Assembly (NCBI GenBank): GCA_028571685.1
Contig: CM053156.1
Coordinates: forward strand, 87,175,049 to 87,239,048
DNA: 64,000 nt
Origin: Heterohyrax brucei
Taxonomy: Eukaryota; Chordata; Mammalia; Hyracoidea; Procaviidae
Direction of reading: 5' to 3'
Each line of letters begins with the position of its first letter. Position 1 is the stretch's first letter. Positions 21,201-33,366 of the stretch are shown here, piece by piece. Under the pieces are notes generated by a model. The model did not search any database and was not told the origin of the DNA. It saw only the letters and a list, made by a program, of their open reading frames with translations. The position numbers and the translations under genes were made by a program.

Positions 21201-22664
21201 TATTTTATTTTTTTAAGAGTCTAGGCAGAAAGAGCTCTTCTTGACCAAGGACTTTTTCATCCTGCCAAAGGGGAGGTTTCTTTTGGAGAGCCGGATTTGG
21301 GTTCTGAATTGCAGCTCAGAGCATAGTACCAGGATGAACCCCCTTGACATCACAGACAAAAGGCACTTCCCGTCTGTCCGTGATCTGAAAGGGGAAATCG
21401 AGTGCCCCGTTAGCTGCTGGGGCTGGTCGAGTGGGGGCCTCAGTGGCAGTGGGACAGTTTAATGTCACTGCCTCCAGGCCCCAGGGAACAGGTCACGGCC
21501 ACGGGCTCATGGTGACTGCATCTCACAGCTCTGGAAGGCCTCTGCGCAGCTTCCTTCCTGGGCAGGCCACTCTTGCTAACGGCCAAGTCGGCCGGACTCC
21601 TGTGGCTTCTCTGCTGAGTGGCAATCTTCTCTGGCTCTGCTCTGATTTCCTCCACCCCAGCAACTGAAGACAAACAGAGAAAGCCATTTTCTCCCCCAGC
21701 AGTCAAGACTCCTTTGCCTTTTTGTTGGTTTTTGTCCTTATCTTTTACACTAAAACCAAGGCTGGCCAAATGGCTGCTCCCAAGTTTCCGCTAGCACCGG
21801 GGACGAATTACCCAATAAGCCAAGTCCGCGCAGGACCCATCCACCTGCAGTGCACAGTGTCACCTGTCCCCCATGTGAAGTTTGTCATCACTTATTAACA
21901 AGTAAAAACAAATAAGCACTGTTGCTTAATGTGGGCTGATGCCTACCATGCTTACTGGGTAGCCCACCCCAGCTTAGTGCCCAGGAGCCTCATCAACTCC
22001 CCAGTCCAAATGGCCAATGACAGTGCCTTCCTAGGTACTGCCGGGGACCAAACATGACTGGTATAGGAAGGCAGTCTGCTGTCTTGGAGCTGACGAGGTG
22101 TCGCAGAAGACAGAACACACACATTACCAGCTAACACCAGTGACATCCCCAGAGATGACTTCTCAGAAGGGTCAGGATGGCAAAAGGAGAAAAGAGTTCC
22201 ATTTTTTATCAGTCACGAAATAAAGTATCTTTCTAAATTTTTTGCTTTTAAATTGGACTGGATTTTCTCTTTCTTCGAGTTGGACCAGTTGAAGAAAATC
22301 ATGTCATCCCTTGGCTTTGCTGCTGGGATGGCTGTGTGATCCAGTCATTTATATGCAGGGCGTGATACACAAAGTTGGTGAGAGGCCCATTTGTGCTTGT
22401 GTGAGTCTTAATCCCTACGCTGCCTGATCCCGGAGACCCCTCCACCCCAGACCCTTTTCTGCAAACACCAGTGGAAATGTGTGTCCTCTACACATCAGCA
22501 TCAGCCGTCCACAGGCTTCAATTTCTCCAATATCATTTAATTTTTACGGTTGGCTTTTAGTCAGTTCATTTTCCAGCTTAGGTCCATCTTTAGCAATTAT
22601 GTCTTTGAAATCACTCGCTGGGTTTTAGGTTTTAGTTCCCATGGAGGGGCATTAAATTAGAGCC

Positions 22665-22825
22665 CGGTGACACAGGGGTTAAGAGCTGGCCTGCTGACTC
22701 GAAGAGCAGCAGTCTGAATCCATGAGCCGTCCCTCAGCCACAGCCCCCCCCTGGCAATACTGTGGAGCAGTTCTACCCAGTTCTGTGGGGTCGCTGTGAG
22801 TTAGAACTGATTGGAAAGCAAGAGG
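22665..22825 (+). mobile_element. AfroSINE
   Basis: GACACAGGGGTTAAGAGCTG head and GTGGAGCAGTTCTACCCAGT body, ending GGGGTCGCTGTGAGTTAGAA. Confidence 0.82.
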
Positions 22826-22844
22826 TTTTAAGGGCCTTGAAGAC

Positions 22845-23045
22845 TTGGTGGCCCTGTGGTTTAACCACTCAGCTGCTAACTGAAAGGTCAAGGGTTCAAG
22901 TCCACAAGCTGCTTCTCTGGAGAGAGACCTATTGATCTGTTCCCATAAAAATGACAGTCTTGGAAGCTTCTTGGGACAGTTCTGCTCTGTCCTACAGGGT
23001 CACAATGGGTTGGAATTACTTGATGGCAATGGGTTTGGTTTTCAA
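22845..23045 (+). mobile_element. AfroSINE, long variant
   Basis: Directly follows the previous copy in the same orientation; ends ACTTGATGGCAATGGGTTTG. Confidence 0.85.
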
Positions 23046-23508
23046 GGTGCGTTGAAATAAACTTTCATTTGTGTCCCACCTAAATTCCCAGGATGTCACC
23101 GAGGACCGTGTGCCAGACTTCAGAGACTGGCATGCTGAGGACAGAGTGTGGTCTTGGTTAAACAGAGTCTCACATAGCGTCCTGGCACAAGGGAGGGGCT
23201 CAGGCTCAGGACAGTGCGTGCCCTGTTTGGGGGACAGTGGGTTTAACCAGGGCAGAGGGTCCATGCTGTCGAGGGCTCAGGCATCTTCTCCTCATCTAAG
23301 AATTCCATTAGGTGATGGCTCATCCAGGCCACGTGCCCAGGGCACTCAAGGGCTCGCCTTGTTCTTGAGTTAGAGAAATCAGGCTGCAATTTGGGCCGCC
23401 GCCGTCCACTGATTGACCCACATTGTCTGGAGGACTGCCCCGTGCTCTGAACGCTGGTAGGTTTCCAGGCTGACTGCCAGCGCTTCCTCTCGGTGGAAGT
23501 CAAAAATG

Positions 23509-23582
23509 AGAGGGAAAAAAAAGAAAAAGAAAAGAATAAAGAAATAAAGAGAAGATTGTATCAAAAAAAGAAATAAGTGATA
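23509..23582. repeat. A-rich low-complexity tract
   Basis: GGGAAAAAAAAGAAAAAGAA and related runs; explains the F-rich frame on the minus strand. Confidence 0.85.
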
Positions 23583-23869
23583 AGAAAACATCCAACCCTC
23601 TGGAAGGATGTCGCCCCAGAACAGAACAAGAGAAAAGCAAACCTCCTGCTTCCTAATGACCAATCTGGAATTTTCCTCTTCTTCATGGCATTCTAGCACC
23701 TTGCTGTGAGTCAGACCCAGCAATCTGGCAGCCCTGGGTGTGCAAAAAATAAAACAATCATCTCAGCCTAAGTGGCATCTCTAGGGGTTCTGCTGATCAA
23801 AAGTCGCTACTGGCCTTGGTGATGAAGTTCAGGAAGCAATTATATCAATTGTTCATATCACAGAATCAA

Positions 23870-24022
23870 ACTCACTGCCGTCGAGTTGACTCCAACTCAC
23901 AGCGGCTCCACAAGTCAGAGCGGAACTGCCTCGTGGAGTGTCCAAGGAGCGCTGGGCAGACTTGAACTGCCGACCTTTGGTGAGCAGACGTGGCGTGTAG
24001 CCACTGCGCCACCTGAGTTTCC
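23870..24022 (-). mobile_element. AfroSINE
   Basis: CGTCGAGTTGACTCCAACTC and AACTGCCGACCTTTGGTGAG on the plus strand. Confidence 0.9.
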
Positions 24023-24186
24023 ATTTATACACACAAGACTGGCCTAAACGATCACTTGGAAAGAATCCTTCTCCTCTTGTCTCCCCAGAGAGCGTGAACC
24101 TCCAGGACACAAGACCAAGTTTAGTCCAGTGGGTCAAGGACAGAACCACAAGCCACGGAAACTTGGTGCATTGATTAACGGGTTAA

Positions 24187-24345
24187 TGAACCCTGGTGGC
24201 ACAGTGGTTAGGTCTGTTAACCAGAAGGTTGGCAGTTGGGATCCACCAGATGCTCCTTGGAAACTCTATGGGGCGGTTCTACTCCGTCCTAGAGGGCAGC
24301 TATGAGTCAGAATCGACTCAGTGGCAGCGGGTTGGGTTTGATTTG
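24187..24345 (+). mobile_element. AfroSINE
   Basis: TGAACCCTGGTGGCACAGTG to CAGAATCGACTCAGTGGCAG; little decayed. Confidence 0.93.
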
Positions 24346-24384
24346 GAAGGAACACAGTGGGGTGACATAACAGAGACTAGGAAG

Positions 24385-24465
24385 GCAGTGCAGGACTGGA
24401 CAGTGCTTTGTGTCCACTGTACGTGGGGCCAGTGTGAGCAGGAGCTGAGTGGACAGTGACTGACC
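24385..24465 (+). mobile_element. RTE LINE 3' end fragment
   Basis: GCAGTGCAGGACTGGACAGT, GTACGTGGGGCCAGTGTGAG and a GAGCTGAGTGGACAG end fit the RTE tail. Confidence 0.5.
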
Positions 24466-25263
24466 ACAGTGCGGGAGTGCTCACAAGCAGCCTGCCGATG
24501 GACGGAGCATGGCCAGGGCATCAGGGTCAAAGGGGCTGTGATGAAAGGGATCCCGTTTGACCAGTGGTGAATCTGAATCCTGGAGTACTGATCTGTGTTA
24601 TTGAAATGGACAGTGCCACTCCCTTTAAAGTGTCCCTGTCCTCCCCTTTGGGGCGGTGTTAAAAGGCAGTGCACAGTCTGGCCTTGAGGCACTGCTCCCA
24701 TTGGTTAACAAGAGCAGACCCAAGGCTGGTCGGTGAGTGGGACAGGAAAGGACTTTTAGGCCAGCTGGCTGAGCAGGTATTGCAGGAAGGAGGAGGCGTT
24801 AGGCAAGGGCTGTCCAGAGAAGTTCCCAGGGCCCCTAGTTCCCAGGGCAGGCTTGGCTTCGACTTGCAGTTTACGCATAGAAGTTGGCCAACTCCCACTG
24901 ACTCGCTGACTGCTGAATGTAGCCCTCACTGCCATGGGACCAGTGCCCCTCAGGGTGGCAATGGGTGAAGCTGGTCCTACCCTGCACCTTCCTCTGAATT
25001 GCCAAGTCAGCCTCTCCCAGGCCCTACACAGCTAGAGGCCCTAAGAGATGCCCAGGGCCCCTAAGCACAGGGCAGGGCTGCAATGGGTCCAGCTCCACCC
25101 GCGGACAAGACAGCAGCCCAGGCAGGTGACCCCTGGAGGTCTCTGCTCTTCCTCTGTTGGAAGTAGTTTCTGATGTCTCATGTCTTGGACCCTCTGACTA
25201 CAGCTCCTGCATGTTGAATGGTACCCCTGAGATTGAGTCTCTCACCCCTGGAGGGCCTGCTAC
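24466..25263. other. Anonymous intronic sequence
   Basis: GC-rich, without recognised repeats. Confidence 0.4.
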
Positions 25264-25413
25264 CTGGGTGATGAGGCTGCGGTGGCCTTCAGACCAGCTC
25301 CCAGGGAAAGGTGGTCATAGCTCAGGCAGCCCTGCTGCTGGATTAGACGAGGGTGCAGCACCCTAAGGACGCCTGCTTCCTCTGGGGGACCACAGGTCCC
25401 GTGCTCAGGATGA
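25264..25413 (-). pseudogene. PIEZO-like: PIEZO-like exon with EEAG and SYDHL..LKAT blocks
   Basis: Bounded by a strong acceptor (CGCTTCTTCCCACGCAG before 25413) and a strong donor (CCCAG|GTAGCA after 25264); 150 bases, open throughout. It encodes PPEEAGVL, then LIQQQGCLSYDHLSLG and LKATAASSP. The family has PSGEAGII, LLLQRRVFMSYYFLHVV and IKASQILASR, with an exon junction at the final R, as here. From EAG to the junction it is about two codons short, and the expected hydrophobic stretch WDSICFAFLLL has become polar (RVLHPRLIQQQ). That suggests relaxed or absent selection even though the frame is open. Confidence 0.7.
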
Positions 25414-26984
25414 CTGCGTGGGAAGAAGCGAAGCCAGGGGTTGTAGAGCCAGTAGACCTTGTGAGGGGTCCCCCTGTGGCCCCACCTGGATGGGAGGACT
25501 CTGTTCTGGTTTAGCGGAATCCCTCCTCCTCCCTTTGGACCGTGCTCCTCTTCCCTCACCCCTTCCTGCCAAAGGGCTGTCATGGGTGGGGAAAAAGGAG
25601 GGGAGGTGAGGGTGGGTAGTCGGACTTCTTTCTTTCCCCTCCCCTGCCAGCACCCTCCCTGGAGCCCTGGCCCAGCCCCCTGCATTCCTGAGGTGACAGA
25701 GCATAGAGCCTTCCTGACTGCCTGCCTCCCAAGGGTAAACAGCAGAATTCTGACCGATGGGGAACAGCTGGTAGCCCAGGGCTTGGGGAACTCCCCACGG
25801 CCTCCCTAGATATACCGAGCGCTAGTCCTTGTGTCCCCAGCACGGAGCCTGGCCTCCGGTTCTCCAGAAATTTGTCCCCAAGTGTTTTCTTGACAAACTG
25901 AGAGTGTGAGAGCCTTGCCTGCTGTCATTTAGCTGAAAGGGGGTAACAGAAACACTTGTTCTCTTTCCCTTCATTCCTAAAAGGAGACAGGGATAGCTTT
26001 GCTGGAGCAGAAGGGGCTCTTCCTCCAAGCAGTCCTGCAGCTCAGGGCACAGCATGGCCCGAATTACAGAAACTCCACCGAGGCATCGCTGGCATGCAGC
26101 AGGCACTCCCCAGTGCGCAGCAGCGGACAAGAACCTGTGGCTGTCACTGGCATAGCGTCTGGTATGGATGAACAAGTTTTATGTGGGGACCTACCTGCTC
26201 CAGCTCCACTGTGCTTTGTCCCTGGATTTTCCCTGGGGAGGATGGATGTCTCTGTTTCCACTGTGGCTTTTCTTAATGTTTCATGGGCCTGGCAAAATGA
26301 TGAAATGTAACACACAAGACTTGCTGGGATCTTGAGTCTACCTCCCCCTGTCCCACCCAGAAAGCTTAGTTGTGATTGACAAGTCAAGGCAATCAGCGAT
26401 GCCAGCAGGAGGGAACTGGAGTGGGTCTCCTCGGGGTGTGCTGACGGTGTGCTCACACAAGAGAAGGTCTCGACATCTGCGCTCTCTTGGCAGAGGTTTT
26501 GCAAAAACACACGTACACACAAAGCTGATGGGCAAAATCCACAACCACGAATCTCAGGTGGGAATATGAGTGGTCAGGGAGCTCTTTTCCCAACTGTCCA
26601 TGTGTTTAAGCTTTTTGTTTACAAAACCCGTACTCTCAGCCCCAGCTGTCCCAGTCCCACCCTGTGCTGTGCTGGTGGGCACTGTGGGCACTGACCCAGT
26701 TGGTGTTCTCTCCCTGTGCACAGCGTGCCCTAGGAAGGTACCAGACGGCTGTGGGAACCCAGCAATGGGTGCACACACGCACCCACTAACAAACAGACTC
26801 GCCTTGCTCCCTGACAATGACACCCGATGGCTTGTCCTCGCCAGCCAGGATCAACCTATGCAGCCATCCATTGTTGTCTCCTCAGCCCAGACACCGCGGT
26901 GCCAGCCGCAGAGCCAAGCAGCACTGACAGCTTCGTCAAGAGGCCAGTGACACCCCTCCTAGGAATGAAGAACCAAAGCTGACC

Positions 26985-27145
26985 CGTCGCCGCTGAGTTG
27001 ACGCTAAGTCACAGTGACCCGAAGGACAGGGTGGAACTGCCCCCAAGGCTTTCTGAGGCTGTCTCTCTCCTGCAGGGTGGCTGGTGGTGTCAGACCATGG
27101 ACCCTGCTGTTTGCAGCCAAACTCTTAGCCCCCGCACGACTCCAG
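26985..27145 (-). mobile_element. AfroSINE, decayed
   Basis: CGCTGAGTTGACGCTAAGTC and GTGACCCGAAGGACAGGGTG mark its 3' end on the minus strand. Confidence 0.65.
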
Positions 27146-27169
27146 GGACACAGTGGAGGCTTCACCTAG

Positions 27170-27360
27170 AGCCTGTGGTTCCTGGGTGGCACAGATAAGC
27201 CCAAACTACTGGCCTAAAGGTCAATGGTTCCAGTCTACCCAAAGCACCTCCGAAAATGGGTCTGGTGACCCGGTTCTGAAAGTCACAGCCTTGGGAACCC
27301 CATGCAGCACAGTTCTCCTCTGCACACGTGGCGTGGCCGTGACCTAGAATCAACAACATG
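27170..27360 (+). mobile_element. AfroSINE, decayed
   Basis: GTGGTTCCTGGGTGGCACAG head, GTGGCGTGGCCGTGACCTAG near the end. Confidence 0.65.
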
Positions 27361-27719
27361 GGAAGTCACACCAGCAGTGATAACCAAGAGGCCATGCAAG
27401 AGCCCCTTCTGCTGTGAGGGCCACGCTGAAGAATCAGAGCGACCGTGATCAACGGTGTGCCCCAGAGCAGGTCACGGCCCCTTCTCCTCTGCAAACTGAC
27501 TGCTTCCCCTCTAGAGACTCCCTGCCCCTCATGATCTGATTTTTTTACAGACAAAGACCTACTGGCCACGAGGAGGATGCATTACACTGAGAGACTCCTG
27601 GTGTCTCCGTCCACAGAGTGGCAGTAAGATGAACTCGGGATGCAAACGTCACCACTACAGGAAAAGCCGGTTTGCCTGACAGGCAATCACTCAGGAGGTC
27701 CAGGCCAGTGAGGACCAAC

Positions 27720-27877
27720 CGTCTGCAGGGCGGCTCAAGGCTGGAACCTCCAAAGGACCATTCCATTATGTTGAGTGGCGCTTTAATGCACAGCTGGGAT
27801 AGAAGGTTGTGCATGGGGCACAGCAGCTGAAACCGAAACAACAGTTCTGGGGCCGGGGACTGGGGCTCCAGTGTCTC
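27720..27877 (-). pseudogene. Possible PIEZO-like exon (MHNLLS block)
   Basis: A good acceptor (ACCATTGGCCTGTTCAG) precedes base 27877. The open frame gives LLFRFQLLCPMHNLLSQLC, comparable to the family's YNVFVITMKNILSIGAC; only the M-x-N-x-L-S core is convincing. Its position between the exons at 29.2 and 25.3 kb is the one expected for this part of the protein. The rest of the frame (EWSFGGSSLEPP) does not match. It could be a chance frame in anonymous DNA. Confidence 0.33.
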
Positions 27878-28177
27878 CTGAACAGGCCAATGGTACAGGG
27901 CTAGTCCCATGGGTCTGTGCCTTCAGCTACAACACAGAAAACTTAAATCTCTTCAACCCAAGACGAAGGCAAGTCAAGGGAGAGGGAGCGAGGAACCAGG
28001 CAGTCCCTCGAGGTCTCTTCTGGTTTTCAGGCATGTGAATTCAGCAGCCTTAAGATTTTGCTTCATGTTTTTCAAATATGACTGCACCTTGAAAGGTATT
28101 AGGCTATGTGGGTGTGTTCTGCTTCCATCAGACAAATGTGTCACTGGGAGACAGTCTCTGGGCATCTGAGTGACTTG

Positions 28178-28686
28178 GTACTGCTCTAAAAGAAATCCCA
28201 GGAGTAGATGACTTTAACAAGGAAAAGTTGGTTCTCTCACGGTCCAGTAGCCTAGAAGTCTAGAGGTAGGGTGCCGACGCCAGGAGGACACAGTTCTGAC
28301 AGCTCTGGAGGAAGGTCCTTGTGTTATCCTTTCTTTGGTCTGGGAGCATCTCAGCACAGGAACCTCAGGTCCGCAGGAACGCTGTTCTCCTGGCACTGTT
28401 TTCTTGACGGTATGAAGTCTCTGACTGCCTGCTTCCCTTTCGTCTCTGACAGGACAAAGGCTGGCTTAAGCCACACTCATGGAAACTCCCTTAGTAAGTA
28501 AGGGTGTTATAGACCCACCCTAATCCTCTTTAACGTAACCCAGTCTTGCCCTATTAACCACAGGAAGAAATTAGGATTTATAACACAGGAAAATCAGAAA
28601 ATGGAGGACAGCCACACTACCCTAGGAGTTATGGTCCAGCCAAGTTGCTGTACACAGTTTTTGTGGACACGGTTCAGTCAGTGACA
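28178..28686 (+). repeat. Dispersed repeat family A, copy 3
   Basis: Same start and order of blocks as copy 2 (CTCTCACGGTCCAGTAGCC, GAGCATCTCAGCACAGGAAC) and the same end form (CGGTTCAGTCAGTGACA). Internal variant between 28450 and 28620. Confidence 0.72.
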
Positions 28687-29117
28687 TCAGGTTATTAGCT
28701 ATTTTATAAAGCACCCCCTCCATTGAATTGCCTCCATTTGCCTCCTGGTTCCCTCTGCCCTCAGAGCTCTTCAACATGAAAAGCTTCTCCAGGAAGCACA
28801 GGCTGCAGAGAAAAACAACAACAAAAAAAACCCCACTCTTTGTCATCAAATCAACTCTGACTCACAGTGGCTGGCATATTCCAGATTGTTTTCTACTTTT
28901 CCACCCTGGATAAACATACCTCTGAAAATCTCTTTTAAGATCACTGTTGATCTTGGCAGTAGCTTTGCTAGCATATTAAGACACTAAAGATTTTTTTTTT
29001 TTTTTTAAATCATAGCCTCCAGAAAAGTTGTCCTCATACCTATAGGACAGTCTCCCAGGCTACCACCAACACTAAGGAAGCAACTAGGTGGTACTCTAGT
29101 CAGAGAAGAAATGCCAC

Positions 29118-29377
29118 AGGCTTCAGGAGAAGGTGCCTTCTGTGTAGCATCAAGCACCCAAAGACCATCGGGTACGCAGTTCCCAAGATGTTGATTCTCA
29201 TCGTTTCAGTGAGAAAACCCAGGCAAAACTCAAACTGGAAAGAATAGTGAAAAATCACAGCTTTCACCACGTCCAGGACAGATGTGGAAGATTGCAAAAC
29301 AAATACAAGGTAGGGGGGCAGCCACTTGACAAGGGACACAAAAGCATTTCCCACAGATCATCTTAAAATAGAGACAT
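29118..29377 (-). pseudogene. PIEZO-like: PIEZO-like exon with LDVVKAVIF..LLLKP, frame mostly intact
   Basis: An acceptor with a long pyrimidine tract (CTTCCATGCTTTGTTTTAG) precedes 29377, and a possible donor (CCT|GTGGCA) follows 29118. From about 29285 the frame reads LDVVKAVIFHYSFQF, then TETMRINILGTAYP and LHRRHLLLKP. PIEZO2 as recalled has LDMSKVIIFSYLFWF, TGTTRISIFCMGYL and LFGGDLLLKP. About 21 of 53 residues agree without a gap. LLLKP is PIEZO2-type; PIEZO1 has a different residue set there. The preceding PDFIHCRS part is seen only partly, as LYLFC in another frame, so a shift near 29290 is likely. This is a two-helix blade segment. Confidence 0.82.
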
Positions 29378-29671
29378 CTAAAACAAAGCATGGAAGAGAA
29401 ACACAGGGTATGAGACCCTCAGAGACAAACAGCACAGCCCCTCAGCCAGGCAGACCGTGAGAGCCGGGGTGGGTTTCAGGTCAGGTTGATTGAGGTAGGT
29501 AGTAGGTGCGGTCAGTGCCTTCTGTTTAGGTGTGTAGTGCACGCAGTCCTACTAAGCACTGCTGAAGTCAAGAACGCTTCTATGATCCCCTAAAGCTCTG
29601 GTGCCCCTTTGTAGGATGGTCCCCTTCCCGACCTCCAGGCAACATTGATCTATTTTCTTCTTCCTGATGTT

Positions 29672-29848
29672 GTTACCCATTACTGTTGAGCAGATTCAGA
29701 CTCATGGTGACCCTCTAGAACACAGCTGAAGTGCCCCATGGCACTCCCAAGGCTGTAAGTTTCATAGAAGCAGATGGCCACAGCTTCCTGCAGCTGCGTG
29801 GCCGCTGAGTCTGAACCCCTGACCTTTCAGTTAGCAGCCGAGTGTCTT
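29672..29848 (-). mobile_element. AfroSINE, long variant
   Basis: GTTGAGCAGATTCAGACTCA and CTGACCTTTCAGTTAGCAGC on the plus strand. Confidence 0.8.
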
Positions 29849-29874
29849 GATGTCCTCATGTTGGCTTTGGTCTG

Positions 29875-29985
29875 CGGCAGTGCTGTATACAGCAGAACAA
29901 AACATTGCCTTGTCCAGTGCCATCATCATGATTGCGGGCATGTTTGGGTCCACCTTGGCACGGGAGTTGCCTTCTAACCCGGGAG
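29875..29985 (-). mobile_element. RTE LINE 3' end fragment
   Basis: ATACAGCAGAACAAAACATT and GCCTTGTCCAGTGCCATCAT are the reverse of the RTE tail. Confidence 0.65.
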
Positions 29986-30015
29986 ACTCATCTTCTAGCA
30001 CTGATCAGACCTCAC

Positions 30016-30290
30016 TAGGGTGTTCACCGGGGTCCATCAGGATCTGCAGGGTGTTCATTGGGGTCCATAAGAATTCACAAGTTACTTATTGAGGGGATCC
30101 ATCGGGATACACAGGCTATTCACCAGGGTCCATCGGGATCTGCAAGCTGTTCACTGGGGTCCATCAGGACTCATAGGTTACTCACTGGAGGATCCACTGA
30201 GAACCACAAGGTATTGAGAATCATTGAGAACCCCCAGGACCCACGGGGTTTTCGTTGGGGCCCACTGAGATCCGTAGGATATTTATTGGT
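30016..30290 (+). repeat. About 36-bp degenerate minisatellite
   Basis: Repeats of GTTCACTGGGGTCCATCAGG / ATCTGCAAGCT type, with unit length varying from about 32 to 36 bases over roughly seven copies. Confidence 0.85.
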
Positions 30291-30474
30291 TGATTTTTTT
30301 GGAAGTTGATCACCAGGCCTCTCTTATTAGTCTGCCTTGGTCTGCAAGCTCTGCTGAAACCTGTCTACTCTAGGTTACCTTGATGGCATGGGAAGGACCA
30401 GCAGTGCAGCTTATACCATCACAGCAAGACGCAAGCTGCTGTGCTGTGACAAACTGACGGACAGTCCGTGGTTT

Positions 30475-30576
30475 GGCCATGTAACTTTGCCTTTTTCAAA
30501 ATACCACATAAACGGATTCGAGCAGCATGTCGCCTTTTGCATCTGGCTCTGTCACTTGGTGGAATGTCCTGAGACA
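30475..30576 (-). mobile_element. L1 LINE 3' region, part left of the Tigger insertion
   Basis: The reverse of the classic L1 3' block: CCTTTTGCATCTGGCTCTGT, GTCACTTGGTGGAATG. It continues directly at 33367 with CATCCATGTTGCTGCGTGCA. Confidence 0.85.
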
Positions 30577-30828
30577 CAGGCGTGCCAGGTTTTACCATGC
30601 TTCATTTTATTGTGCCTTGCAGACCGTGAGTTTATTACAAATGGAAGGTCTCTGGCAACCCTGCATGGAGCAAGTCTATCAGCACCATTTTCTCAAGGGC
30701 ACGTGCTCACCTTGTGTCTCCATGTCACATTTTGGTAAGTCTTGCAACATTTGACACTTTTCCATTCCTGTTATATGCACGATGGTGATCTGCTATCAGT
30801 GATTTTTGATGGTCCTATTATAATTGTT

Positions 30829-30993
30829 GGAAACCCTGGTGGTGAGGTGGTTAAGAGCTACAGCTGCTAATCAAAAGGTCGGCAGTTCAGATCTATCAGG
30901 TGCTCCTTAGAAACTCTATGGAGCAGTTCTACTCTGTTCTATTGGGTCATTATGAGTGAGAATCAACTTGACGGCAGTGGTTGTTTTTGGTAT
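30829..30993 (+). mobile_element. AfroSINE inside the Tigger
   Basis: GGAAACCCTGGTGGTGAGGT to GAATCAACTTGACGGCAGTG, nearly complete. Confidence 0.93.
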
Positions 30994-32136
30994 TGTAACG
31001 CAATGTGGCACCACAAACCACACCCAAGACGGCAAACCTACTTGGTAAACACATGTGTTCTGACTGCTCCGTCACCAACCATGCCCCCATCTCTCTCTCT
31101 CCTCTTGGGCTTCCGTAGTCCACGAGACACAACAATATTCAAAGTTAGGCAGTTAATAACACTACAGTGGCCTCTAAGTATTCCTGCCAAAAGAAGAGTC
31201 TTACGTCTTTCACTTGAAGTCAAAAGCTTGAAACGATGAAGCTTCGTGAGAATGGCAAGAGCCAAGCTGAGGTGGGCTGACAGCTAAGGCCTCTTGCACC
31301 AAATGGTTGGCCAAGCTGCGGGTAGAAAGGAAGTTCTTAAAGGAAATTAAACATACTCCTCTGGTGAGCACACAAACGGTAAGGAAGAGAAACAGCCTGT
31401 TGCTGACATGGAGAACATTTGAGGGGTCTGGATAGAGCAAGGACCTAAGTCTCTCCAATTCCATAAGGACTGAGAGGGATGAGGAGGCCACAGATGACAG
31501 GTGTGAAGCTAGCAGAGGTTGGTTCCTGAGGGTTAAGGAAAGAAGCCGCCTCCGTCACAAAAGTTCAAGGCCAAGCAGTAGGCCCTGATGGAGAAGCTGC
31601 AGCGACTGATCCAGAAGATCCGTCTCAGATCACGGACGAAGGCAGCCACACTAACCAATAGATTCTCAGTGTCGATGAAACAGTCTTACGCTGGAAGAAG
31701 ACGCCCTGTAGGACTTGCACAGCTGGGAAGGCAAATCAATGCCCAGCTTTAAAGTTGGCCCTCCTGTTGGGGACTAAAAGCAGCTGGTGATTGTAAGTGG
31801 AAGCCAGTGCTCACATCCTGCTCTGAAAATCATAGGGCCCTTCAGAGTTACGCCAGATCTACTCCGACTGTGCTCCACAAATGGAAGAACAAAGGCTAGA
31901 TGGCAGCACGTCTGTTTGCAACATGGTTTACTGAGTATTTTAAGCCCACTTGGCTGGGCTGGCTGGTTGAGACCTACTGCTCAGACAAGTCACCTAATGG
32001 CTCTGATCGAGAGGTACCAGGAGATGGATGTTGCTTCCATGGCTGCTGACAGAGCATCATTATGTCATAGTATCGCTATGTCGTAGCATTTCTGCGAGTC
32101 AGACCTGACTTGACGGCAGTGGGCTTACACAGCACA

Positions 32137-32290
32137 GGGAGCTTGAGTGACTCAGTGGTTAAGAGCTCATCTGCTGACCTAAAAGTTAGCAGTTCAAATC
32201 CACCAGCCACTCTTGGAAACCCTGTGAGGCATTTCTACTCTGTCCTGTAGGGTCTTTATCAATTGGAACTGACTCAGTGGCAACAGATAA
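32137..32290 (+). mobile_element. AfroSINE inside the Tigger
   Basis: GACTCAGTGGTTAAGAGCTC to GGAACTGACTCAGTGGCAAC. Confidence 0.88.
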
Positions 32291-32377
32291 CACGATACCC
32301 ATTCTGCAGCCCATGGATTAAGGCGTAACTTTGACTTTCAAGTTTTATTACTTAAGAAGCATAATTCGTAAGGCTAC

Positions 32378-32460
32378 CAAGGAGCACCTGTTGGATTTGA
32401 ACTGCCAAACTTTTGCTTAGCAGCTGTATCACTTAACCACTATGCAGCCAGAGTTTCCTC
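32378..32460 (-). mobile_element. AfroSINE fragment inside the Tigger
   Basis: AAGGAGCACCTG and CACTTAACCACTATGCAGCC on the plus strand; 3' half missing. Confidence 0.82.
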
Positions 32461-33366
32461 TTTGTTTGTTTGTTTGTTCGTTTTTGCAGCCACCATAGTA
32501 ATTCCGCTGATGGATCCGGGCAAAGAAAACTGAAAACCTTCTGGAAAGGTTTCACCATTCTGGATGCAATTAAGAACATTTGTGAGGTTAAAATACCAAC
32601 ATTAACAAGAGTCTGGAAGGAGTTGATTCCCACCCCTAAGGGTGACTGTGGGGTGTTCAGAACTTCAGCGGAAGAAGGAACTGCAGACAGGGTGGAAAGA
32701 GCTCTGAAGACAGATGGCATGGCTGCCAGCTCGCAGTAAAACTTGAGTGAATGAGGAGGTGCTTCTTAGGGATGAACAAAGAAAATGATTTTCTAAGATG
32801 AAGTCGACTCCTGGTGGAGATGTCGTGAACATTGTTGGGTAGACATCAAGCCATTTAGAAGGTCACGTGGCTTGATAAAGCAGTGGTACAGCTGAAAAGC
32901 ACTGACTCCAATTTCGTTAGTTCTCCTGAGGGTGAAGTGCCATCAGGCAGCATCTCACGCCACAGAGACATCTTCCACGAAAGGAAGAATCAATCAACAC
33001 GGCAAGTCGCATTGATGTCTCATTTTAAGAAACGGCTGCAGCCACCTCAGCGTCTAGCGCCGGCTACTGCAGTCAGTCGGCAGTCCTCAACACCACGGCA
33101 AGACCCTCCACCAGCTGAAGGGTTATGACTCACAGAAAGCTCAGACAATGATTAGCATTTTTTGGCAATAAAGTGTTTTTTAATTAAAGTATATACTTTT
33201 TTTAGACATACTGCTATCACACACTTAATAGGCTAACCCAGTACTGTTGACTCAATTCTGATGTGCAAGCTGGGAAACCTCAAAATTCATGTGACTCACC
33301 GTATTGCCCTGTTGACTTTGTTGCAGTGTCTGGGACGGAAGCCAGCAGTATCTCCCAGAATGCCTG

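Larger units (their letters stand above)
30577..33366 (+). mobile_element. Tigger1-like DNA transposon, near full length
   Basis: Begins CAGGCGTGCC and ends GAATGCCTG, matching pogo-superfamily Tigger ends. In between lie decayed pieces of the DDE transposase: the N-terminal DNA-binding part near 31170-31330, the RGWF-like segment near 31515, a domain around 31760-31950 (VETYCS near 31965), then [20 protein letters not shown] at 32510 and RQDPPPAEGL near 33100. It is split by AfroSINEs at 30829, 32137 and 32378 and by a SINE-like scrap near 32070-32125. Stops and deletions make it non-coding. Confidence 0.94.

Noticed and set aside
23243-23723. FDFHREE frame compared with the PIEZO FHRRIEE coiled segment
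   Set aside because: The match is four or five residues next to a low-complexity tract; no consistent continuation.
28622-28849. TWLDHNS taken as the PIEZO WVDHAS motif
   Set aside because: It lies in the end of dispersed repeat A copy 3, and the WW/acidic exon is found at 18.8 kb.
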